DNA of 64,000 nucleotides from Halichondria panicea. Taxonomy: Eukaryota; Porifera; Demospongiae; Suberitida; Halichondriidae. Numbering within the stretch: the stretch's first letter is position 1; every line of letters begins with the position of its first letter. The position numbers and the translations under genes are program-made. Where the stretch lies: positions 2,046,001-2,110,000 of the forward strand of contig NC_087381.1 in the NCBI RefSeq assembly GCF_963675165.1. Reading direction: 5' to 3'. The notes beneath the pieces are model-generated. The model saw only the letters and a program-made list of their open reading frames with translations, was not told where the DNA came from and did no database searches. Below are positions 50,101 to 59,628 of the stretch, piece by piece.

Positions 50101-53100
50101 AGCAACTGAAGTGAAGTAATGACATGCAGCTTGTACTGTACATGTCGTGAAGTCACCAATAACAGAATTTAGCCTACAACATTAACTGCATGCATGCTGA
50201 ATAAAATACAGTAGTTAATCAAATGTATAGCTCATACTATTCCATCTGTTTTACATGCTCTACTGAAATATTGCTCGTCGTGTGAATGCATCCGAGATCT
50301 CACCATCATCATCAGTGATAGTAACCATGGCAGCTGCGTCCACCACATTCACAGGAAACATTCCATCTAGGGCCTCAATCTGAAGACTTAACTGCTCCAC
50401 ATTCTCCACAACTTCATCGTTCATGATGAGCAGTGTTCCCTCGTACTGCAGCTCCTCAATGGCAAAGGTAATCACTTCATCAATGCTCTGATAGTCCCTA
50501 CCAGCTGTGGGTGAGGCGGGAATGCATTACGGAGGTATCTGTAAACTTGATGAGCATTGATATATAGCAGATTATTAAACTGATAAAATAGACAGAACCT
50601 TGATCTGTCTCCACAACTTGAAGGCTATAATAGGGAATAGTGATGTAATGCTCACCAATTGCTGAGTCATCATTAGTGAAGAGTCTGACACTGACGTCAC
50701 CCACTGCCCCTTGAGTCTTGTCAAGCGTGAATCTGACCACGCTCCCCTCCACGTCATTCAGTGACACCGCAGAGAAACTCACATTCATTACTGCCAGTAA
50801 ATACAGACCCCTTTATAATTTGGTGTGCACAAAATCTTAATTGCTATACGAATGAAAAACTACGTATATTAGTGAGATTGAAACACATAAATTATCGTTA
50901 TAAAGTTCTGCTGACATACTATAATTATCACATGAACATACCAGGCAAATCAGGGTCTCGATCATTGATAACAACGGTAGCGACTGCCGGAGCCTGAATA
51001 TACACTCCGGGGAAGGCAGACAGGAACACTTGGAATGATTCCGTTGCCTCAGGGAAGACATCGTTGATCAGTGGGATAGTTATCTGGGCTTGATCTACAC
51101 CTCGTGCAAATGTCACATTCTCTTCAGTATGCACAAAGTCAACACCGGCTGAGATAGAGACAAAATTGAATGATTGCACTATAAATACAGTGATTGGTTT
51201 CATCTTGCTTGTTTGACACTATAGAAACTATAATTATCAAAAAATATGTAAAGATCAGTGTTTTGTTATCTAAAATGCAAATAGCTTAGAAGGGTAATTT
51301 CTTTCCAGCACTAGGCACATCTCTATTAATTTTATGCATAGCCCTCACCAATAGCAACATTATCTTCAACCAGCTGAGATGTTTTAAGTTTGACAACAAT
51401 TTCCGAATCCAGATCCCCCTCCCTCATTACGGTCACGTTTACGGAGCTATTATTCTCGAATGCAGTGAACATACTGGATATTAAAGAAACAGCTGGCACT
51501 GTGGATAGATTGAAAAAAAAACCGTGAAAGAGTATAGGAATTTTACGTATACTTTACAACACAAAACGGTACTACAAAAAGACTTTAGGAATTGTCCACT
51601 GCTATATTTCGATCCCAAATTGCTTTATTTTGAACCTACAATTTAGGTACAGCATCTACTTAAATCACATTTACTTAACTCACATGCAATAGGCCTTTGG
51701 GTCATTCCCGCAAAGTAGCCGTAGCCCACTCTGAATTCGTACCAGTACACAATCGCATTGATCCTCATGTTGTCAACGTGGCGTAGTATCGGAGAGTCGC
51801 TAACACCTTCAACTAGTATCGAGTAAGCACAAATTTCTTCGCTATCAGGACATGGAATTTCTGTTATTTCGCTGCTTGAAATGTTCCTGTCATTAAGACG
51901 AATTCCAGATGGTAATGTATGAACTGGAAATAGAATATTCAAAAAGTAATACCCAATCTGATCTTTAGTACTGACAGAACTTCTAAACGAGTGGGTGTTG
52001 TAGCGGCTGCGATACTGCTCCACAGGGGGTACAACAATCATGAACGGGTCACTAAGAAACACGCCATCTAAAGTACTTGACATAGAAAACTGCACGAGTA
52101 GAATCGGTTGACTCGACATAAAGTAGCAAGAATCATCAGAAGATAAAACAAACTGACTTATCTCACCCCTACTCAGAGACACTGACATTGATTTGTCGCT
52201 AGTACATCTAATTTGAACATTCGTATTATCCCTTGAGGCTACAATTTTGAAAGTGTCACCGGAGGTCCTATTAGCCAGAGGAGCAGTGATGAATTGCTTG
52301 CCCCAGGTAGCAGTGGGTGGTATCTGCTCGTTCATGTGATCACAATAGCTGATATTGCTGGGAACAGTTCCACACTCGTGACCACTAAAGAACGCAATCG
52401 GTTTGTCGGACACGACTCTTGAACCTGACAAATCTTCATCACTGCCCAAATATAGAGTTTGAATTTTCTTAGCAATGTTAATAGTTACTGGCTGACCAGC
52501 TTCTATCTTCCCTTTAGGAACTTGATCCTTCAAATCGTCAGCAAATAGATAAACATTTTGAGTTAAAGTGATTTGCAATGTGGTGTTATCTTCAGTAGTT
52601 ACAATAACCAATGCACTTCTTTCTTCAATGTCTAAAAACTCGCTGGCTTGGGAAAAATCGTCATCTTCATCATCATCTTGCCGTTCTATCTGCGAAATTG
52701 GCACTGACACGGCATAATACTCGTAACCGTCGCTAGGGTGATGCACACAAGGAAGAACTTTGAAAGCATCGGAGGAATGAATTTCTTCAGCGAGAGCTAT
52801 CACTGATATAGGTTTTCCTTCTTCGGAGTAGATGAAGAAACCTTGATTTCTCTTTTCAGGGCTCTGGAGATTAACTTTGTCAGCTGGAAAATCAATTTCA
52901 AAAGGGGTGGAGTATTTGTTGACTTCACTGCTCAAGGGAGATTGTACAAAGACAATGACTTGTTGGTTAGTTACAGATTTGACAGCAAACCAAACTTTGT
53001 TGATTCTGGAGCTCACGTCTAGTTTTACGTTGGCAAAGAAACCAATGAAAAAGGAATTGCCCTCGGTTGTGAAACTTCCCTCACCTGTGTATAATTATAT

Positions 53101-56100
53101 AGTACAATAACTAAAAGCACCGCAGGTATATATAATAATAATAAAAATGTTTTCTTTTTGTAAATTTGCTATAATGCTTTACAAAAGAAAACATTTTTTT
53201 TACAATTCAGAAATTCCAGGATACAAGAAATAGCAAAAGCTAATAAGTTAGTACTCTAAAAATAGTATAACTATGTATTCAATGCATACTAAGTACTGAA
53301 AGATCATTAAAAGGAAGTACAAGCGCTAAGTTCACAATTTGCTACAATCTTGTTCCATAATAGTTGGGAAGAAAGAGTTATTATAGACCGAGGTTCTGCA
53401 TAAAACTGGAGCAAGAGACAGATTATTAACATGTCTTATATCGTATGGTAAGTGTCTCTTCTTAGGTGTGTGCTCGTAGTAACTTAATTTGAATAGATGG
53501 TACAGGCTGGCCAATGCCCTTCTCTGTCCTAGCGTTGGTAGTTTTTTGCTTGTTTCAAAAGATCCAAAGAGTTGTCCACTGCTTTATAGGCAAACTTTTA
53601 TTGCAAACTTTTGAACCTTTTCCATACCCTCGATTGTTGCATTTCAAGTGCGGGTTCCAAACAATCGAAGCATACTCAAGATTTGGTTTAATAAAAGATT
53701 CGTATAGTTTCAGCATAACAGTATAGGGGGAGAATGAGTTGCGAAGTTTCTGTGTAGCAGTCCAACAAGTTTTCTCGACTTCTTACAAAGTGCCTTAGTG
53801 TGGGAATGCCAAGAAAGATCTGATGCAAATTGGATTCGTATATAGATATCTCAACGTCTCCACACGCTCCAGGGATAAGCCATATAACTCTTACCTGCAT
53901 TTTGTTGATCTTTGAGCAGTTGTATAGCAGTCTACACAGACACACACAAACACAGTACTGTATACCTTGCTTGCATGCGCATGCGCACCGAGGCATAATA
54001 ATTATGTTCAATCAATACTTACTGTAGCAGTTAGAGCATTGAGGACCTTCTCCATATGACAACCCTCCACTGGGGACACAGCAGCCTGACAGAGTGGCAG
54101 GGAATCCACCAAATACATCACCGTGGCAATCGAGAGAAGAAAAACATGATTCTGCAGTACATGGACACCATTGCATGAAATACAACCTAAAATTGTAAGA
54201 CTGCTGCTTACTACTATATTTTGAAGGCTCTAATATAATGTTTCTTGTATCATTTTTGTATCATTGAACAGCTATAAGTATCCTATTATGTATACAATGA
54301 TTGTCAAGGAACTCTTCTCTTTGAAGTGGTACAATAGCGAGTACATTTCAGTATAAACTTTCGCGGAATGACCATGCATTATCGAAAGGTTTTGGATTTC
54401 ATTTTCATGGAATAGTAGCCTTTCTGCAGCATGCATGCATGCATGCATGTAATGTTAAATTCGTGGGTATAAATATTTGCGGTAGATGCTTGATCAGCGA
54501 AAAAACCACGAACATTTATACCCTCGATATATACCTGCTATATAGGTATCAGGAGTATATCAAGAGGCCAACTCCCACGCACAGGAGCATAGCCAGGATT
54601 TTGGAGAAAGGGGTGTTATCATAGAGATGAAAGAGGCCTGAAATTTGGTTGACAGAAAGCCACACCTCTTATTAATGACGCCATAATTAACTTATCTGCC
54701 AAGTTGGGCGTGGCTAAACGTTTATTTGCTGGCCACGATCACAAAAGAGAACTAGTTTATACATGTATAGATTTAAGCCAGAATAGCTCACAGCTTAGAG
54801 ACTGAATCGTTTTCCTTGCCTATACTAGCTAGCTAACAGCCTAACTGCAGCAAGATAGCTGGATAATCAGATACATTTCTCTGTGATTTGTATAACTGAC
54901 TAGGCTGGTTGGGGGTGCTTGCACCTCCCTGGCTACGCCCTTGAGTCATCGCACATCCCATTCTACATCTAGGACTGAATCCATAACACTTTTAGTTGTG
55001 TAAACTGTTAGCCATGAATAAAATTAACGTGACATACTTGTATCGTATCGTAACGTGGTTTACACTACAACTGCTACAGTTGCATACTCCTCAGTGGCGT
55101 AGGAAGCACGGGTGCTCAGGGTGCTGGAGCACCCCCTTATCTCAAGCTACCTTACCTACTTGCTCCATGAAGTTCAGAACAGCTAGCTAGTAGTCGTCTA
55201 GCCTCGGTCCCAGGCCGATTTTTGCGTTCAATTTGAGACGGATCGGCCGGGGGTCGAGGCTAGTAGTGGTCAAGCTACATGTAGTAGCTAAAATGTTACT
55301 GAGCTAGCTATACTAGCATAGTTACGTACACAGTACAAAGGTCAGCTAGATGAACCACATCGTAGTAGATATCTCTTATAACCCTTTCCTTACCATTTGT
55401 GAAAGTCTGGAACAGGAGCGTCTTTAGGTCGATCAATTAGTGTGGATCTAGCCTCGATTCCAGGCCGCATTAAAATACGCCTGGAATCGAGGCTAGTGTG
55501 GACCAAGCCTCCATGTCATTCTATTAGTCTAGATCCGGCTAGCAATTCAAGCTGGGACTCCCAGTTCTAGCTCCTTTTGTTTAGCGTGTCAGAGACTGGG
55601 AGAAGATGATTGGCACTCCCTGGCTCCTTTGGATGTACAGCTGTCCAGATCCCTAGAACATACCCTCCATTCTGACGAGTTATCAGTGCATAGGGTGCTT
55701 ACTAGATTCTTGCCAGCCAGTACAGTTCAAGCTACACACAGCACCGCTCAACTATTCTCTACCCCATTATCTAGCTAAATCTGGTCCAACTAGACAGCAG
55801 ACACAGCTAGTTAATTCAGTAAAGCCAGGGGTAGCTGTACTTCTACGGTTGTTCAGTACCCACGGTAACAATTCCTCTGGGCTGGGCTAACTAGTTGAGC
55901 CACGCCTCCCAATTCTCAAGGCTAGGTACATGTCTCTGTCTAGCTGCTTCTTCAGCTTCTTGCTCAGTTTTGTGGCTTAGAGAAAGGCCAGCTACTCAGG
56001 GGGAAGAGTCGAGATGAAAGTCTGGCAGCCAGGTGACGTCCAAACGGTCAGTTATTCCTTCCACCAACTTTTTAATCTAGTCTAGTCCTGCTTGCACTGC

Positions 56101-57269
56101 TACTACTACTGCTACTCTTCCTACTACTACTGCTGCTACTCTTCCAGGCTAGTCAAAGGTTTCTTTTTTTTTTTTTTTAACTACATATGCACAAAGAGAC
56201 ATCAAAGGACACAGATTTTTAGCCTACTTGACTGATAAGGCCGTTACCTAGACTACAGTTTGTTTGTCAGGGAGGAGCTCACATACAACTTCATCTAATT
56301 CATCATAACGATTCGTTACCGTTGTTGTAATTTCTACAACATATTGCCAAGGAAAGAGTTAAAGAGCATGCAAACATGACATCGTTTCCATGAACTTTAA
56401 CTATAGATATAGATCAAGTGTATTAATTGGATCAAAATAGACATGCTGTCACATGCAGATGGATCTATACTATTAAACTGAAGCTGAAGATGGTATTGTA
56501 GAGCAATTGAATGAACATGAACCTGATGATGAACATGAACCTCTTTTTTTATTGTACCCACTTAACAGATTCTCAGGGGCTATAGATTTAAAGTATAATA
56601 TATAGCAGAATAATTTATCTAGGTAAACTCACGTAGAATTAATTATTTTGGCAAATTTTGATAGTGATATATGCCAAAATTTTACGGGGGCAAGCCCCCG
56701 GACCCCCAAATTTTTACATCAGCACCCCCTTACAAAAACATCTTCCTACTCTTCTGCTCCTCCTAATGTACTCCTGGCGGTATACATCACTATAATTATG
56801 AAGTCTCATGCACTATAATTTAGACAGCATGCTTGCAAATTAATCAATGCAAGAGGTTCCATTGAAGTACTAAATTCCCAGCACCACGGTCTGTGAGGTT
56901 TCACCGTATGATGTGGGCAAGAGATCCATTAGTGTAATGTATAGTACACAACTTCACACGATTGTGCAGACTAACCACGTAATGCACCAGATGGTTACAT
57001 GCAAGCCGTGGCCAGTGGTTGCAACACATTATCCTTTAATGTTTTTGTGCACCAGGCTGCATGCACGTACTGCATTTGTTGAATATTTATTATATAATTA
57101 TATTGAGTACCTTCGTTTGTAATTATAATACACCTGTCATTGCATGTACAATTATCCTGGAGCCATCTCGTTTGTTATATTGATAAGACTCACCTTGTGC
57201 ATGTGTAGAGCTTACTACCAGCATACAGATGGCAATCAGCAGCATCTTGGAGACTGAAGAAATCCTCAT
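35699..57269 (-). CDS. Gene B: secreted IgGFc-binding / Calx-beta / sushi-array protein
   Basis: Exons: signal peptide 57269-57194; Cys module 54151-54023; IgGFc-binding 53084-51684; Calx-beta 1 (51498-51349, 51148-50942), 2 (50790-50656, 50514-50304), 3 (50105-49971, 49453-49244), 4 (48917-48777, 48387-48148), 5 (47917-47780, 44538-44347); then 27 sushi exons from 44154 to 35699. The product is roughly 2,700-2,800 residues with no transmembrane helix, so it is probably secreted. Sushi domains are complement-type protein-binding modules, Calx-beta are Ca2+-binding adhesion modules, and IgGFc-binding domains occur in mucosal and matrix proteins, so an adhesion or recognition role is inferred. 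The final sushi exon ends Cys-Glu-Gly-TGA where the sister exons have a donor. The start is supported by homology with D2. Confidence 0.8.
44347..51498 (-). CDS. Gene B Calx-beta block (five domains, ten exons)
   Basis: Each Calx-beta domain is split by an intron at nearly the same place, after an Ile-Gly-like pair in the first three. Second halves end VVINDRDPD, VTITDDDG, ITINDLD, QIEDNDS and ITLLDTDG, the acidic stretch typical of Ca2+-binding Calx-beta domains. Domain 5 is split by a 3.2-kb intron (47779-44539) that carries a LINE remnant, the Crypton relic, a 42-bp inverted repeat and a pogo-like MITE. Confidence 0.8.
44690..44930 (+). mobile_element. Remnant of a non-LTR retrotransposon (RT C-terminal end)
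   Basis: Plus-strand frame reads KLAVKAKHYRTNKHFYSRNR then IAKLWNLL. Another frame further on gives a piece ending in NPC. This fits the R-T-N...FFxxRv..WN pattern at the end of LINE reverse transcriptase ORFs. Frame-broken; lies inside a gene B intron on the opposite strand. Confidence 0.5.
45320..46672 (-). pseudogene. Dead Crypton-type tyrosine recombinase
   Basis: Minus-strand pieces in several frames (46672-46481, 46611-46393, 46451-45915, 45887-45675, 45730-45320) together resemble Crypton-type (DUF3504, KIAA1958/ZMYM-like) tyrosine recombinases: FALRSGSEHRQLR (first catalytic Arg box), PENPEECFVRLFKLY, GYRTNHSLCATAATRLYNAG, TGHRSLEGVRSYKRTS. At least four frameshifts separate the pieces. 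The second catalytic Arg of the H-x-x-R motif is Cys (HSLC). It sits in the intron that splits Calx-beta 5 of gene B, same strand as the gene. It is a decayed transposon, not a host gene. Confidence 0.75.
46705..46839. repeat. Perfect 42-bp inverted repeat with 51-bp loop
   Basis: Left arm 46705-46746 starts GTTAGATACTGTTTAGGAGG. Right arm 46798-46839 is its exact reverse complement. It starts about 30 bases beyond the first Met of the Crypton relic. Perfect arms beside a decayed ORF suggest a separate, younger foldback element. Confidence 0.85.
47246..47719. mobile_element. Pogo/Tigger-like MITE, 474 bp
   Basis: Inverted termini CAGTGGAACCTCCATTAACG and ..TATGGAGGTTCCACTG, flanked by TA at 47244-47245 and 47720-47721. 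Internal GACCACCTCT/AACGGCCAAAAG text is repeated. No transposase. In a gene B intron. Confidence 0.8.
48990..49130. mobile_element. Short palindromic MITE, 141 bp
   Basis: Arms CACTGTAAAAAATGATGTGT ... with the inverse at the right end (..CATTTTTTACAGTG), flanked by TA. Nearly the whole element is a hairpin (GTGGTTTTGACGCA versus TGCGTCAAAACCAC). It lies in the intron between Calx-beta 3 and 4 of gene B. Confidence 0.85.
51684..53084 (-). CDS. Gene B exon: IgGFc-binding domain
   Basis: About 467 codons in one exon, phase 1-1. Shows SDKPIAFFSGHECGTVP, CDHMNEQIPP, WGKQFITAPL and a terminal RPIAC. Third paralog of the D1/D2 exons and clearly more diverged from them than they are from each other. 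Acidic loop near 52650-52685 reads RQDDDEDDDFSQASEF. Confidence 0.85.
53340..53905 (-). mobile_element. Remnant of a non-LTR retrotransposon reverse transcriptase
   Basis: Minus-strand fragments across shifted frames resemble the LINE RT C-terminal half: DLSWHSHTKALCKKSRKLVG, LKLYESFIKPNLEYASIVWN, ALASLYHLFKLSYYEH, and RTSVYNNSFFPTIM. Several frameshifts and stops. Located in the gene B intron between the Cys and IgGFc exons. Confidence 0.7.
54023..54151 (-). CDS. Gene B exon: N-terminal Cys-rich module
   Basis: 43 codons: ESCFSSLDCHGD, FPATLSGCCV, LSYGEGPQCSNCY. Six cysteines, including an adjacent pair. Same length (129 bp) and phase as the D1 and D2 copies. Donor GTAAGT. I do not know a named family for it. 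Confidence 0.75.
54583..54942. mobile_element. MITE related to 2351-2783
   Basis: Begins AGGAGCATAGCCAGG and ends CCTGGCTACGCCC, and shares internal text (CCACACCTCTTATTAATGAC, AACTTATCTGCCAAGTTGGG) with the D1 copy but with deletions. No clear target duplication. Confidence 0.75.
55091..56765. mobile_element. Non-autonomous DNA element of about 1.7 kb, degenerate
   Basis: Left end CAGTGGCGTAGGAAGC is followed by GGGTGCTGGAGCACCCCC. The right end is GGGGGCAAGCCCCCGGACCC ... CAGCACCCCCTTAC ... CTTCCTACTCTTCTG, an imperfect inverse. No transposase frame. It contains two palindromic mini-elements (55198-55263, 55448-55496), a CTA/CTG triplet-rich patch near 56100 and a T-run at 56160. Confidence 0.5.
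55448..55496. repeat. Palindromic mini-element, perfect 18-bp arms
   Basis: CTAGCCTCGATTCCAGGC at 55448-55465 and its exact inverse at 55479-55496, with a 13-base loop. A diverged relative with 20-bp arms lies at 55198-55263. Confidence 0.85.
57194..57269 (-). CDS. Gene B first exon: signal peptide
   Basis: Starts MRISSVSKMLLIAICMLVVS and ends THAQ before donor G|GTGAGT. Classic basic n-region, hydrophobic core and small residues before the cleavage site. Homologous to the D2 first exon. Confidence 0.75.
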
Positions 57270-57457
57270 TCTCTTGTGCAGGTATATATAATCTCTAAAT
57301 CTATAGCTGATTGGTTGCATATAGCCTTGCCATAGTACATTTACAGTACAGAAAAGGCACATTCAGATCAGTTATTGATTGATTCATTAGCTGGATTCTC
57401 TACATTTATAATTATGTCTCGGTGCGCATGCGCAAGTGAGGTATACATGGACACGCG

Positions 57458-58090
57458 CGTCAACCTAGTCTCGAATACCCGCCTCAACCTAAAAGCTTGA
57501 GTCTGGTCAAACTCACATATGAACTTTGTTCTGCACAGTCAGCAAAGTCAAGTGGGCTACACGCCCACAAGCATAGTGATAAAGCCACAAGCCACCGCAT
57601 GTTAGGGACAGAACATACACAGAGGGCTATATCAGACAGTGTATCAATTAAGGCTAGGAGTTGAAAGCCTACGAGAAAAACACTGAGCTTGAAGCCATCA
57701 TTGCACAGAGCTAGAGCTAGAGGGCCATGAAACCATGGTCGACGGTCACATTCACATAAATGAGCATTTAGGCTGTTAATTTCGACAAGGTGTTCCAAAG
57801 GTCCTGTTGCTAGTCTGGAGAGTTCTAGTATCACATCCTTACAACTCTATCCACGAATTTTCCTACGTCGCCTTCTGTCAGGGGCTAATTCTTCTACTAG
57901 TAACAATCCATGCTGCGTGGCGGTTAGCTATAATGATTTCATGTAGACTATAATTTTATTCATGTTCCACACCCACTTGTGGTCAATTAAATGTCCAAGA
58001 AATTCCTGGACACACTTGAACCAAACCTCAATGTGAGTTTGACCAGACTCAAGCTTTTAGGTTGAGGCGGGTATTCTAGACTAGCGTCAA
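57458..58090. mobile_element. Element with inverted arms of about 55 bp
   Basis: Left arm about 57458-57517 (ACCCGCCTCAACCTAAAAGC, TTGAGTCTGGTCAAACTCAC) and its inverse at about 58031-58087. The interior holds a 116-codon minus-strand frame (57834-57484) with no recognised similarity. It sits just upstream of gene B, beside another GCGCATGCGCAAG core at 57424. Confidence 0.65.
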
Positions 58091-58095
58091 CCGGG

Positions 58096-58784
58096 GTTGT
58101 CTAAGTTCACCGTGTTTGAAGCAGTGACGTCATTATAAACATTACATCATTACAAATAATCTTAGTTGAAGCATGAGAGATTTATATAATAAATTAAATC
58201 AGTATACAGTCTCGAGCTCTCATACAGGGCCAGTAGAGACTCAGAGGGATGCTTACGCCTAGCCTAGCTGGAGGACCTTGCTCACTGGAGGAACTTGCTC
58301 ACTTTTGTGAGGGTAGGACTATAGTAATGTATTGATACTAGTCTTATAGGTTAGCAGAGAGTGTGGTGTCACTGACTGACTTAAAGTACTGAGTAGCCAG
58401 ATAAAGTTTGATCCAGAGCCTATTTACTATATTATTATAGTGTACAAGTAGTGTACAAGTATACTAGCCAAGTAATTAATATTAAATATGAAGTTCTTTA
58501 TAGGTCATTGTCAATAGTAAAACTCTGTCATTGGGGTCTGGAAGGCATTCTCTACATACATTTTTCATTATAATGTCTTAAAAATGTCGTTCTTCGAACT
58601 TTTGTGATTCTGTGATTCTTTACTCACTAATTCTGCAGTTACCCGTCGTTTATCTATTCTCTTACCCCTGTATAGGATGACCAGTGTGGCATTCTTCTGT
58701 TAGCAGTGAAACAAAAATAATAGAGGGTACACGTTGTTACACACTGTCAGTTTCCATCAAACATTTTCTTGTCACGAATCGTAC
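58096..58784. other. Intergenic DNA between the kinase gene and gene B
   Basis: No exon, RNA gene or clear element recognised. Confidence 0.4.
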
Positions 58785-59180
58785 ACTTCAGTTACCTAGT
58801 GTGCAGACATGATCACTGCATAAGGCGATCATTGCACGTGCATGCTATGTCGGTATATTCACACCAGGACACTCCTAGCAGTTACCAGTTACCAGTTACC
58901 AGTTACCTCCTAGCACAGAGACTAATGGTTGCATGTGCAGACATGATCACTGCACACGCAGAGACTAATGGTTGCATGTGCAGACATGATCACTGCATGT
59001 GCAGAGACTAATGGTTGCATGTGCAGACATGATCACTGCACACGCAGAGACTAATGGTTGCATGTGCAGACATGATCACTGCATGTGCAGAGACTAATGG
59101 TTGCATGTGCAGACATGATCACTGCATAAGGCGATCATTGCACGTGCATGCTATCTCGGTATATTCACACCAGGACATGC
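58785..59180. repeat. Minisatellite, 43-bp unit with 86-bp higher order
   Basis: Core unit AGACTAATGGTTGCATGTGC + AGACATGATCACTGCA + variable CACACGC or TGTGC, repeated about five times between 58919 and 59125. Alternate units carry CACACG and CATGTG. The array is bracketed by two longer copies ending ATAAGGCGATCATTGCACGT (58801-58870 and 59106-59180). Four CAGTTAC copies lie at about 58879-58906. Confidence 0.85.
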
Positions 59181-59339
59181 CTATGTACATGCAGACATTG
59201 TTATTGAAATACACGGCGCGCCATACAACCCCATTAATAACAAGGGCGTCCTTGTTACTAGTCATCAATAATCTCATGAATACGCTTAAAATCTTCGATC
59301 CTGCTGAGTCAGCATTTTACCCATTCTTACTTATAGAGA

Positions 59340-59580
59340 GCTGCAAGGCTCTGCTAACTTGCAGCCATTAATTTTAGACCAGAAGTTTTGGCATCGATCG
59401 TTTATAACAACAATCATGGCCGATCAGTACCCACTATTTAAGTTTCCCTGTGATTGCATGCAGCAAAATTAAAAATGTTCATCATGATAATTATAAGTGT
59501 ATAAAAGCTAGCTATTAGTAGTTTTATGTTATGTAGCTTTGGCATCAGCACCCGCTGTGCTTTCATTTAATTTGAAACAC
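59340..59580. repeat. Partial copy of the D-intron dispersed repeat
   Basis: Matches the 3' part of the repeats at 3720-4765 and 11095-12115 (GAGCTGCAAGGCTCTGCT, TTTTGGCATCGATCGTTT, CACCCGCTGTGCTTTCATT). Confidence 0.65.
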
Positions 59581-59602
59581 TTGCAATAAGGACAGCCAGT
59601 AA

Positions 59603-59608
59603 TTTAAT
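59603..59608 (-). terminator. Candidate variant poly(A) signal for the kinase gene
   Basis: Minus-strand ATTAAA about 20 bases past the TGA at 59631-59629. Weak evidence; no AATAAA seen close by. Confidence 0.25.
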
Positions 59609-59628
59609 TGTCTGTTGTCACGGTATAG

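Noticed and set aside
53688-54027. Plus and minus ORFs near 53.7-54.0 kb as host exons
   Set aside because: The minus reading matches LINE reverse-transcriptase text in broken frames; the plus reading is its shadow.
57484-57834. 116-codon minus-strand ORF as a gene
   Set aside because: It lies inside an inverted-repeat element, resembles no family I know, and lacks a clear start context.
58919-59371. Plus-strand ORFs of 80 and 105 codons
   Set aside because: They arise because the 43-bp minisatellite happens to lack stops in that frame; the encoded repeat has no domain character.
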